The notes beneath the pieces are model-generated. The model was not told where the DNA came from. It did no database searches and saw nothing but the letters and a program-made list of their open reading frames with translations. A stretch of 12,123 nucleotides of DNA from JBCBEX01 sp039177895 (GTDB taxonomy: Bacteria; Bacteroidota; Rhodothermia; Rhodothermales; Rubricoccaceae). Both the position numbers and the translations under genes were made by a program. The stretch is taken from the NCBI GenBank assembly GCA_039177895.1, contig JBCDFO010000109.1, positions 1 through 12,123 of the forward strand, given 5' to 3'. This document shows positions 1 through 6,753 of the stretch, one piece after another. Each line of letters starts with the position of its first letter. The first letter of the stretch is position 1.

Positions 1-111
1 AGACAGAGAGTCGCGTGAGGAGCTTCCACAAGTTCGCACGGCGTGGGACGTTGTTGCAGCGCCGCCCGGTATTTTCTCCCCCGTTTTCTGTCTCCCGACC
101 CAGGCATCTCG

Positions 112-903
112 ATGCGATCCCGCCTCCGCGACGAATGGCGCTGGCTGCGCACCACCGCCCGCAGCATCGACCTCCAGACCGCGACCGTCCTCGTGGCCTG
201 CGTGGCGCTGGTGTTTTTGCAACTCGAGTTCGGCAGCCGCCGCGTCTTCCGCGCATCAATTGCGCCCGCACTCGGCCTCGACCCGTACGGCATCTGGGCC
301 TGGGCGTGGTGGTTCGGCTTCCAGGGCGTGACGGGCTTCGTGCTGCCGGTGCTGCTGCTGCGGCTCGTCTTCAAGCAGCGCCTCCGCGATATCGGTCTCG
401 GGCTGGGCGACTGGCGGCTTGCGGGCACCATCGCGCTGCTCTACACGCCGCTCGTCGTCATCGGGACGTGGGTGCTCTCCGACCAGGCCGCGTTCCAGGA
501 CAAGTACCCCCACTTCGACCAGGCGCAGGTAGACTGGGGCCTCTTCCTCGCCTACGAGCTGCTCTACCTGTTCTACTGGATCGGCTGGGAATACCTCTGG
601 CGCGGCTTCGTCCTCTTCGGGACGGCGCGGACGTTCGGCTTCATGGCGGTGTTCGTGCAGATGGTCCCGTTTGCGCTGCTGCACGCCGACAAGCCAGCCG
701 CGGAGGCCTACCTCTCGATCCTCGGCGGCGTGGCGCTCGGGGCGCTCTGCTGGCGCTGCCGCTCGTTCTGGATCGCAGTCCCGATCCACAGCGTCCAGAT
801 GCTCGCGCTCGACTTCTGGTGCACGCTTCGCTACCGCACCGGTGTCGAGGGCGTCGGGCCGGGCGCGCTGTGGGAGACGTTCCGGGTGTGGCTCGGCGGC
901 TGA
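112..903 (+). CDS. CPBP (Abi/Rce1-like) family intramembrane protease-like protein
   Basis: A 263-residue membrane protein with about six to seven hydrophobic segments (near residues 25-40, 62-86, 104-122, 142-157, 175-190, 201-212 and 219-235). The family motifs are partly kept: Glu160-x3-Arg164 in the WEYLWRG stretch, FxxxH at Phe187-His191, and a third-motif histidine at His226. In characterised CPBP glutamic proteases the first motif is a Glu pair and the last is HxxxN. Here the first Glu is Trp159 and the Asn position is Met230, so activity is uncertain, although a WE-type first motif may define a subfamily. The run LLHADKP followed by Glu198 also looks like that subfamily. I chose ATG at 112; an in-frame GTG at 43 would add 23 residues with no membrane character. 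There is no clear ribosome binding site. Its 3' end is repeated as a remnant near 2341-2412. Family assignment is fairly sure; substrate and activity are unknown. Confidence 0.8.
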   Translation: MRSRLRDEWRWLRTTARSIDLQTATVLVACVALVFLQLEFGSRRVFRASIAPALGLDPYGIWAWAWWFGFQGVTGFVLPVLLLRLVFKQRLRDIGLGLGDWRLAGTIALLYTPLVVIGTWVLSDQAAFQDKYPHFDQAQVDWGLFLAYELLYLFYWIGWEYLWRGFVLFGTARTFGFMAVFVQMVPFALLHADKPAAEAYLSILGGVALGALCWRCRSFWIAVPIHSVQMLALDFWCTLRYRTGVEGVGPGALWETFRVWLGG

Positions 904-998
904 ATACCGGGCGTAACGCAGGCACGCACCATTTGGAATTCCTAGGGGAAACCCGTAAGTAGTTCCTCCTGCTCGTTTCTCCAGTTGGTGTGGCTTCC

Positions 999-2327
999 AT
1001 GCGCGTCCTCCTCTCCATCCTTCTCGCCCTGATGGCCCTGCCTGTATGGGCGCAGCTACCCTACGGCCCCGCCGAGAACATGCGCGAGCGGTTCGTCGCA
1101 GACAAGCCTGGCTACGAGTACGGCGAGTCGATCACAGTCCACTTACAGCGCTACAACGCGGGCGCTTCGCCCCTTGCCTACCTGAGTTCGGACTGCCCCC
1201 CGCTATTCCAGGCGGACGGCTTCCCAGTGCTCGCCCCATGTCCCGCCGCTGACTTCCTGCACGAGTTTGCTCCAGGCGGTGGCTACGAGCTGTCCTACAC
1301 CCTCTATCCGGACTCGCTGGGCTTCCCCGCGCTTGAAGGGAACGTGCATGAACTTGTCCTTTTCGGCCACTCGTTTGTGGACGCCTTCGCGCCCGCAACG
1401 GTGTCGGTATTCTCCCCGCAATACCTCGGCGGCCAACTCCTCGTCGATCTCCGTGACGATGCAGATCCCGCCGAGGTCGAGACGGTCATGCGCGCGCTCA
1501 ACGCCGTGGACCGCGACGGCCCCTACGGCCCCACCTGGATGATCGAGGGCATGACGCCGGAGCAAGCGGTGGATGCCTACGGTGACCGACCGATCTTCGA
1601 ATCGTTCGAGCCGTTTCGCCCCCACCCCGCGCTCACGTCGGAAGCCTCGCTCGTAATCGTCGACGAGGACGTGATCGTGTCGGCGCGCACCGACCAGGCT
1701 GCCTACTTCCCCGATGACACCGTGCAGGTGTCGATTGCGCTGACCAACCACAGCGACGAGACGGTGGTCCTGAACTATGGCTCGGGGATCGAGGCCTTCT
1801 TCACCGTAGACCCCGGCGCGCGCTGCACGCCCTGTGCAGGCATCGCAGAGTCACACACCACCGGTGTCGGAAGCGGAGGTCGCATCAACTTCGAGTCGTC
1901 TGACAACGGGCATAACTATCCCGAATGCTTTCGCTTCGTCCCCGCCGAATGCGGGTTAGAGCCCGGGTCGTATACGCTCAACGCGTACGCGATTCACTAC
2001 TACGCTCCAGCGGTCGTGCCTTTCACGGTCCTCCCCCCCGTATCCAACGAGCCCGAGACAATCCCCGGCACCTCGGCACTCACGGCGGCGCCCAACCCGT
2101 TCTCGGAACGCACCACGCTCGCGCTCGCCCTCCCGGCGGCGCAGCACATCGAGGCCGTGGCATACGACGTGCTCGGGCGGCGCGTGGCCATGCTGCACGA
2201 CGGCCCGCTCGGTGCCGGTACCCACACGCTCGCGTTTGAGGCGGCGCAGCTCCCCGCAGGCGTCTACGTCGTGCGGGTGACGGGCGACGATCTCGCGCTC
2301 ACCCGCCGCGTCACGCTAGCGCGGTAG
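999..2327 (+). CDS. Secreted protein with two BsuPI-like domains and T9SS type A sorting domain (copy 1)
   Basis: A 442-residue exported protein. Residues 1-19 are a signal peptide (hydrophobic run ending PVWA-Q). ATG at 999 is preferred over GTG at 990 because it starts this peptide directly. Residues about 32-140 and 226-345 look like BsuPI-type beta-sandwich domains, each with a segment of the kind YxYGExITVxLQRxNxG. Between them, about 147-208, lies a small alpha/beta region ending with a PFRPHP turn. Cysteines 66, 81, 276, 279, 310 and 318 have counterparts in the downstream paralog and may form disulphides. Residues 353-442 are a T9SS type A sorting domain (AAPNPF, YDVLGRRV, LPAGVYVVRV), which in this system directs export across the outer membrane and is then removed. 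Its role after export is unknown; protease inhibition is only suggested by the BsuPI resemblance. The next gene is its tandem paralog. Confidence 0.85.
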   Translation: MRVLLSILLALMALPVWAQLPYGPAENMRERFVADKPGYEYGESITVHLQRYNAGASPLAYLSSDCPPLFQADGFPVLAPCPAADFLHEFAPGGGYELSYTLYPDSLGFPALEGNVHELVLFGHSFVDAFAPATVSVFSPQYLGGQLLVDLRDDADPAEVETVMRALNAVDRDGPYGPTWMIEGMTPEQAVDAYGDRPIFESFEPFRPHPALTSEASLVIVDEDVIVSARTDQAAYFPDDTVQVSIALTNHSDETVVLNYGSGIEAFFTVDPGARCTPCAGIAESHTTGVGSGGRINFESSDNGHNYPECFRFVPAECGLEPGSYTLNAYAIHYYAPAVVPFTVLPPVSNEPETIPGTSALTAAPNPFSERTTLALALPAAQHIEAVAYDVLGRRVAMLHDGPLGAGTHTLAFEAAQLPAGVYVVRVTGDDLALTRRVTLAR

Positions 2328-2340
2328 GCCTACACCGCAA

Positions 2341-2412
2341 TCAGCCGTTTCTGTACTCGGTGACGTGGCGCTGGGCGCGCTTTACGAGACGTTCCACGTG
2401 TGGCTACGGAGG
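2341..2412 (+). pseudogene. Remnant of a duplicated CPBP gene 3' end
   Basis: Read in the frame beginning at 2341, this spacer gives SVLGDVALGAL followed directly by YETFHVWLRR. The first part matches SILGGVALGAL of the CPBP protein (residues 202-212) and the second matches WETFRVWLGG (254-263). The roughly 40 residues that separate them in the intact gene are missing. The join falls in a short GGGCGCGCT-like stretch present at both places in the intact gene, consistent with deletion between short direct repeats. Farther downstream, CACCAGTTTGCATTCC (2444-2459) resembles CACCATTTGGAATTCC (927-942), in the same order and at a similar distance. This is best read as the decayed left end of a tandem duplication, not a functional gene. 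The alignment is by eye and short. Confidence 0.7.
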
Positions 2413-2509
2413 ATGAAGTCGTTGCCCCCAGCGGTTCACCTTCCACCAGTTTGCATTCCAGAGCATGTGTGAGTACACTGTCTTTACTTACTCACGCCGC
2501 GTCATCTAT

Positions 2510-3919
2510 ATGCGCTGCGCCCTGACCTATGCCCTTGTGCTAGTCATCCAATTTGGCTTAGCCCAAGCGCAAACACCGTTTGGCCCTATAGAGAATGTCC
2601 AAGAGCGATTCTATACGGACAAGAGCAACTACGAGTACGGCGAAACGATTACGGTATATGTCCAACGGTTCAATACAGGCGACGAGCCGGTAGGGTACAT
2701 AAGTGGCAGCTGCCCCTCTCTGTTTAGCCTAGACGGCTTCTATATTAGACAGGAAGTCCTTGACACATTCTGTTACAACCGTCAAGATTTCCACATTCTC
2801 AACCCAAGAGAAGGGTACGAGATGGCGTACAGAATTTACCCTTGGCTCTATGGATTCCCAGCGCTTCCAGGAGATCGTCACACTATTACTCTACGAGGCC
2901 ATATAGCTCTTTCCGACGAGCATTTAGAGGAGCTCGAAATTACCGCTCCGCAGTATCTAGGCGGTTCTGTCGAAGTGCTGATTGCTGAAGATGCCTCTCC
3001 CGATGATATCCAGAGCGTTTTCGAGTCCCTAGAGGCGGTGTACATCAAAACGCCCTCACCAGGCTCGCGCGAGTATTGGGCGATCAAGGGTGTGACGCCC
3101 GAAGATGCCGCCGCTCGCTACGAAGACAGTCCTCTCTTCAACGAGTTTCATCCCTACCGGCCTCACCCACGAGCTTCTCACTACGACATCGTTAAAGTTG
3201 ACGACGACGTTTACCTCAGTGTAGGTGTCGATCAACGCGACGGTTACACGGACAGCGAAGATATAGACCGGGTTGGATGGTACGTTGGAAGGTACCTATC
3301 CTCAGACACCGTTCGCGTCTCTGTGGCGCTTACAAACCTTCGAGCGTCTCCGTACGGATTAAGTTGGAGCAGCGGATTTCAAGCGGGCTTTGACCTCGGC
3401 CCTACGCAAGGCTCCTGCACCTGCGCGTGGACCCAGAAGCCTACCTCGATCGAGATTGCTTCAGGTGAACGATTCTCCTGGAGCGACATCTATTCTGGGA
3501 ACGGAGGTGCCGTAGGCTGCTTCGACTATGTCCCCGAACTGTGTGGCGTGCTCGACGGCAATTACACCGTGCGCGGCTACGTCAACGGCTACTTTTCCCC
3601 CGTCGAAGTCCCCATTTTCGTAGCCCCTGCCACCGCCAACCAGTCCGAGACGATTCCAGCTGCCTCGGCGCTCACGGCGGCACCGAACCCGTTCGTGGAT
3701 CGCACAACGCTCTCGCTCGCCCTCCCGGATGCGCAGCGCATCGAGGCGGTCGCGTACGACGTGCTTGGGCGACGCGTAGCCGTGCTGCACGATGGCCCGC
3801 TCGGGGCAGGCACGCACGCCCTCACGTTCGAGGCGACACAGCTTCCGGCGGGCGTCTACGTCGTGCGGGTGACGGGCGACGAACTCGCGCTCACCCGCCG
3901 CGTCACGCTCGCGCGATAA
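2510..3919 (+). CDS. Secreted protein with two BsuPI-like domains and T9SS type A sorting domain (copy 2, mosaic)
   Basis: A 469-residue paralog of the preceding protein with the same layout: signal peptide 1-20 (ending AQA-Q), first beta domain about 34-148, central alpha/beta region about 154-218, second beta domain about 236-370, and T9SS sorting domain 380-469. ATG at 2510 begins the signal peptide; an ATG at 2465 would add 15 residues ahead of it and is less likely. Cysteines 68, 88, 303, 305, 337 and 345 match those of copy 1. The sorting domain is 78/90 identical to copy 1, while the body is much more diverged. The body is AT-richer (about 50% GC in sampled lines) and uses codons such as TTA, CTA, AGA and ATA that are scarce in neighbours; from about 3540 composition returns to the GC-rich norm. 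This suggests a transferred or recombined body, or gene conversion of the tail. The ligand or target is unknown. Confidence 0.85.
   Translation: MRCALTYALVLVIQFGLAQAQTPFGPIENVQERFYTDKSNYEYGETITVYVQRFNTGDEPVGYISGSCPSLFSLDGFYIRQEVLDTFCYNRQDFHILNPREGYEMAYRIYPWLYGFPALPGDRHTITLRGHIALSDEHLEELEITAPQYLGGSVEVLIAEDASPDDIQSVFESLEAVYIKTPSPGSREYWAIKGVTPEDAAARYEDSPLFNEFHPYRPHPRASHYDIVKVDDDVYLSVGVDQRDGYTDSEDIDRVGWYVGRYLSSDTVRVSVALTNLRASPYGLSWSSGFQAGFDLGPTQGSCTCAWTQKPTSIEIASGERFSWSDIYSGNGGAVGCFDYVPELCGVLDGNYTVRGYVNGYFSPVEVPIFVAPATANQSETIPAASALTAAPNPFVDRTTLSLALPDAQRIEAVAYDVLGRRVAVLHDGPLGAGTHALTFEATQLPAGVYVVRVTGDELALTRRVTLAR
3647..3919 (+). repeat. Sorting-domain DNA duplicated from 2055-2327
   Basis: The stretch coding for the last 90 residues of copy 2 is highly similar at DNA level to 2055-2327 of copy 1, including shared 15-25 bp identical blocks around GGCGTCTACGTCGTGCGGGT and the final CACCCGCCGCGTCACGCT. 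The preceding 1.1 kb of the two genes is far less alike. The block is long enough to support recombination between the genes. Confidence 0.75.
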
Positions 3920-3931
3920 CCATCTCCGCAC

Positions 3932-3959
3932 GCCGATAGCTGACAGCCGATAGCTGAAG
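3932..3959 (+). repeat. Four imperfect heptamer repeats between convergent genes
   Basis: The 48-bp gap between the convergent secreted-protein and PorV-like genes contains four consecutive 7-bp units of the form GCYGAYA: GCCGATA, GCTGACA, GCCGATA, GCTGAAG. The same array can be read as a 12-bp direct repeat (GCCGATAGCTGA) at 3932-3943 and 3946-3957. It resembles the short tandem heptamer repeats scattered through some bacterial genomes. No stable terminator hairpin is evident here. Confidence 0.75.
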
Positions 3960-3967
3960 CCGAACCG

Positions 3968-4990
3968 CTACAGATTCACGCTCAGGCTGAGGAAGTGGCC
4001 CAGGCCGCCCGCGAAGGGCTCCAGCACGGCGGCGTAGTCGAACCGCGCGTCGAGTTCGCCGAGTTGCTGGCGGAGCGCGAAGCCAAGGCTCGGCGTCGAC
4101 TCGCCGAACGCACCGGTCCCGAGGCGGTCGTAGCCTGCGCGGACGCCGAAGGGCTCCGCGATCCAGTACTCGCCGCCGAGGCGGACCTGCGCCTGGGAGA
4201 GCGCGAGTTCGTCGTCCCGCTCGCGCGCGATCGGCGTGCCGCCGTCGAACTGCACCTCGGTGGTACGTACCTCCACACGACGGGCCCGCACTTCGACCTC
4301 GGCGGTGACGGTACCCCGCCCTTCGAGGAGGCGGTATGCCCCGCCAAGCCGCAGCCGGACGGGGAAGCGGTCCGTCGTGCTCGTGCCGCCCGCGAACGCG
4401 TCTGAGGTGTCCCACGCGTAGCGCGCGAGGAGGTCGTCCACGGCCAGCGCAAGCGCGAGATTCTCGGTCACCATCGCGGTGAGGCCGAACGAGAGCCCGA
4501 GCGAGTTGACGGGATCGACGCCCTCGAAGAGGTTCGCGCGGTAGAGCCGGAGCCCCAGGCCCCCGCTGATTCGCTCGCCAAAACGGACGCCGAAGGCGAG
4601 GAAGAAGGCGAATTCGTCGGTCGAGTAGACCTCCGTGGGATTGCCCGACCCGTCGCGCCCGTCGATGCCGGAGACGCCGCCGCGCACGATGCCGCCCGCG
4701 ATGCCCGCGCGCGGACGCAGCGGCGAGGCAAACTGGATCATCTGGAGCTGGCGGTCCATCGAGAGCAGCGCGACGGCCCCCTCGATGTTCTGCCCGGGCA
4801 TCATCGGCGCGAGCGCGGGGTTGTGGTACGGGCTCGCCCCGCCGAACACGTCGGCCGTGAGCGCGCCGCCCATGCCGAGCGATCGCGCCCCGAACCCGAA
4901 GCGTGCAAAGGACCCCGCGTCCTGGGCACGCAACTCCGGGACCACCACGAGGAGCAGAACCACCATCGAAGCTGTGAGGGAGCGCAGCAT
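3968..4990 (-). CDS. PorV/PorQ family outer-membrane beta-barrel protein
   Basis: A 340-residue protein with a signal peptide (about 1-22, ending ELRA-Q). A conserved N-terminal signature follows: GARSLGMGGA (34-43), then SPYHNPALAPM (53-63). This is typical of the PorV/PorQ (UPF0164) family, which folds as FadL-like outer-membrane barrels. The rest alternates polar and hydrophobic residues in strand-like runs and ends in SLSVNL, as expected for a barrel. In T9SS bacteria, PorV carries cargo to the attachment complex and PorQ belongs to that machinery; which applies here, if either, cannot be told from one sequence. An open frame continues upstream, but it runs into the preceding gene, and the start at 4990 gives an exposed signal peptide. 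An ATG at 5077 is a weaker alternative. The start codon lies within a heptamer repeat. It is the last gene of the lipoprotein/propeller operon, 98 bp downstream of the propeller gene. Confidence 0.85.
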   Translation of the reverse strand: MLRSLTASMVVLLLVVVPELRAQDAGSFARFGFGARSLGMGGALTADVFGGASPYHNPALAPMMPGQNIEGAVALLSMDRQLQMIQFASPLRPRAGIAGGIVRGGVSGIDGRDGSGNPTEVYSTDEFAFFLAFGVRFGERISGGLGLRLYRANLFEGVDPVNSLGLSFGLTAMVTENLALALAVDDLLARYAWDTSDAFAGGTSTTDRFPVRLRLGGAYRLLEGRGTVTAEVEVRARRVEVRTTEVQFDGGTPIARERDDELALSQAQVRLGGEYWIAEPFGVRAGYDRLGTGAFGESTPSLGFALRQQLGELDARFDYAAVLEPFAGGLGHFLSLSVNL

Positions 4991-5015
4991 GTTGCGAGTC
5001 GCGTGTTGCGTGTTG
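4988..5015 (-). repeat. Four imperfect heptamer repeats containing the PorV-like start codon
   Basis: Read on the minus strand the array is CAACACG, CAACACG, CGACTCG, CAACATG: four 7-bp units with the last three bases being the ATG of the PorV-like gene. It has the same total length (28 bp) and unit number as the array beyond that gene's stop codon, but a different unit sequence. The units are imperfect, so strand slippage at a single tract is not obviously at work. It occupies the place where a ribosome binding site would be. Confidence 0.75.
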
Positions 5016-5088
5016 AAGAGGCCCGCCGCGCCATGCGTAGCACGCCATCCGGCACGAAGCTCGTCAGGACGGGTCATTGCGATGGTCC

Positions 5089-6753
5089 TCATTCCAGAAT
5101 CAAGATTTTGCCATCGAACGTCTCGCCGCCCGCGTCGATCACGTAGAAGTAGACCCCGTTGGCGAGGCGGGTCCCGTTGTCGGCGGTGCCGTTCCACAGC
5201 GTCTCGACGGGTCCGGCTCCGGCGCTGTCGGTGAGCTCGCGCACAAGGTTCATCCCGAAGTCGAAGATGCGGATGGTGACCTCGGAGGCCGCGGGCAGGT
5301 CGTAACGGATGCGCACCACGCCGTCGGCGAGCGGCGAGAACGGGTTCGGGTAGGCGTAGGCTTCGACCTCCTCGTCGTCGGCGTTCGTAGCCACGGGCGG
5401 GTTGGCCCGGAAGGCGGTCCACGTCGCACCGCCGTCGGTACTGCGCAGCAAGCCTGCGCCGGTCCCGACCCAGAGCGCGGTGGAGGTCGTCACAACCGCG
5501 AAGACGTTCACCTCGGGGCCTAGCGGCAGCGTCTGGTTCGGGTCGGCAGCGCTCGGGAAGGCGCGGACCGTGCGCCACGTGGTGCCGCCGTCGTCGGAGA
5601 TGTAGAGGCCGTTGCGGACCGCGGCGTAGACCGTCGAGCCGTCGAAGGCGACGTCGTAGACGCGGGTGTCGAGCCCGGTGCCGAGCACGAGTACCGGCTC
5701 GAAGGTGACCGTGCCGTCCGCGTTGACGGTGGCCTTCGTGAGCCCGTTGCGCATCGCGTTGCCGTCCACGGGCCAGCCGACGACCCAGATCGGGTTGCGC
5801 GGGTTCTCCGGCGAGCCCACGGGAAAGGCGTCGTCACCCAGCGGCTGCTCGTCGAGCGCGATCACGAAGTCGCCGGTGAGCGAGCGCGCCGTGCCGTCGA
5901 ACGGGAAGCGCGTCCACGCCCGCGCCGTCGTGCCGTCGCTGAACGCGAAGACGTCGGCGTCCGTCGAGCGGTTGACGCCTGCCGCTGAGCCTGCCCACAC
6001 GTCGCCCGCCTCGTCGACGAGCACGCTGAACGCGACGAAGCCGTTCTGCTGCTCGCCCTGGATCGGCGCATAGGCGAACTCGTTGACGACGGTCGGATCA
6101 AGCCGCCGCGTCGTGTCGGGCGGGAGGATGATCGGCTCAAAGCGCCGCGCGTAACCGTCGGGCGTGTTGCGGAGGCGACGGAGGCCGCTCGCCCAGCCCG
6201 CGACCCACACGTCGCCGTTGGGACCGATATCCATGTCGAACGGCGGGCTCTGCTGCGGTACCGTCACCGGTAGCGCAGGCAGGGTCGCCACGCCGAACCG
6301 GATCGTGTCGCGGTCGGCCGGGTCGAGGTAGTCGCTGCGGTCGAAGCTGCGCCACGACGCCCCTGCGTCGGTCGAGAAGGCGAACCCGGCGAGGGTCTGC
6401 GGCTCGCCCGCCGCGCTCTCGTCGATGAAGCCGAAGCCGACCCAGATCGTGTCGCCCTGGGCGGCGAGCGAGAACACGATGGGGTCCGCCGCGCCGACGG
6501 GGCGCAGCGCTGGATCATTCACGAGCTCGGCCGTACCGTCGGCCAGGATCGTGACCTCGGGGCCGAAGAGCAGCGAGTCGCCGCGCGTGATCAGGTTGGT
6601 GATCCCGTTGCGGCTCCCCTCCGCCAGCGGCTCGATCTGGCTACCGAGCACCTGGACGGGCTGGGCGGTCGCCGTTGCGACGGCCAGGGTGAGCAGGAGC
6701 GGCAACCCCAGCAGCCAGGCGACGGCGCGGGTCGTGTGGTGGACGCGCATCAT
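5089..6753 (-). CDS. Secreted beta-propeller (Asp-box) protein with C-terminal FlgD-like/T9SS sorting domain
   Basis: A 554-residue exported protein with a signal peptide at 1-30 (hydrophobic 11-26, ending ATATA-Q). The body shows propeller blades: Asp-box motifs of the S-x-D-x-G-x-T/S-W type near 127-134 (STDAGASW), 386-393 (SDDGGTTW) and 438-445 (STDGGATW), and blade segments such as GDTIWVG, GDVWVAGWASGL, STVYAAVRNGLY and ALWVGTGAGLL. Residues 463-554 form a FlgD Ig-like/T9SS-type tail (AYPNPFSP, VTIRIFDFGMNLVREL, WNGTADNG, LANGVYFYVI). Similar propellers occur in sialidases, photosystem assembly factors and two-component sensor proteins, but no catalytic set is visible, so a binding or scaffold role is likelier. 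The start is one of two adjacent ATGs (6753 or 6750), and the first overlaps the TGA of the lipoprotein gene, which suggests translational coupling. The PorV-like gene follows. Confidence 0.85.
   Translation of the reverse strand: MMRVHHTTRAVAWLLGLPLLLTLAVATATAQPVQVLGSQIEPLAEGSRNGITNLITRGDSLLFGPEVTILADGTAELVNDPALRPVGAADPIVFSLAAQGDTIWVGFGFIDESAAGEPQTLAGFAFSTDAGASWRSFDRSDYLDPADRDTIRFGVATLPALPVTVPQQSPPFDMDIGPNGDVWVAGWASGLRRLRNTPDGYARRFEPIILPPDTTRRLDPTVVNEFAYAPIQGEQQNGFVAFSVLVDEAGDVWAGSAAGVNRSTDADVFAFSDGTTARAWTRFPFDGTARSLTGDFVIALDEQPLGDDAFPVGSPENPRNPIWVVGWPVDGNAMRNGLTKATVNADGTVTFEPVLVLGTGLDTRVYDVAFDGSTVYAAVRNGLYISDDGGTTWRTVRAFPSAADPNQTLPLGPEVNVFAVVTTSTALWVGTGAGLLRSTDGGATWTAFRANPPVATNADDEEVEAYAYPNPFSPLADGVVRIRYDLPAASEVTIRIFDFGMNLVRELTDSAGAGPVETLWNGTADNGTRLANGVYFYVIDAGGETFDGKILILE

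Noticed and set aside
51..77. Possible promoter for the CPBP gene (TTG, 16 bp, TATTTTCT)
   Set aside because: The match to TTG/TAnnTTTG is loose and no start-site or conservation evidence is available; it is not better than chance by eye.
15..962. Arg/Pro-rich 315-codon frame covering the CPBP gene
   Set aside because: The overlapping frame at 112-903 has clear membrane segments and CPBP motifs, while this one is low-complexity shadow sequence.
3920..3967. Bidirectional terminator between the convergent genes
   Set aside because: The gap is occupied by heptamer repeats that do not form a clear GC-rich stem followed by a T run.
4991..5578. Upstream extension of the PorV-like reading frame to give a 536-residue protein
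   Set aside because: It overlaps the well-supported C-terminal sorting domain of the propeller gene on the same strand, has no family character, and would bury the signal peptide that starts at 4990.
5089..6753. Calling the Asp-box propeller a sialidase
   Set aside because: Asp-box repeats are shared by many non-enzymatic propellers, and no RIP motif or arginine triad could be identified.
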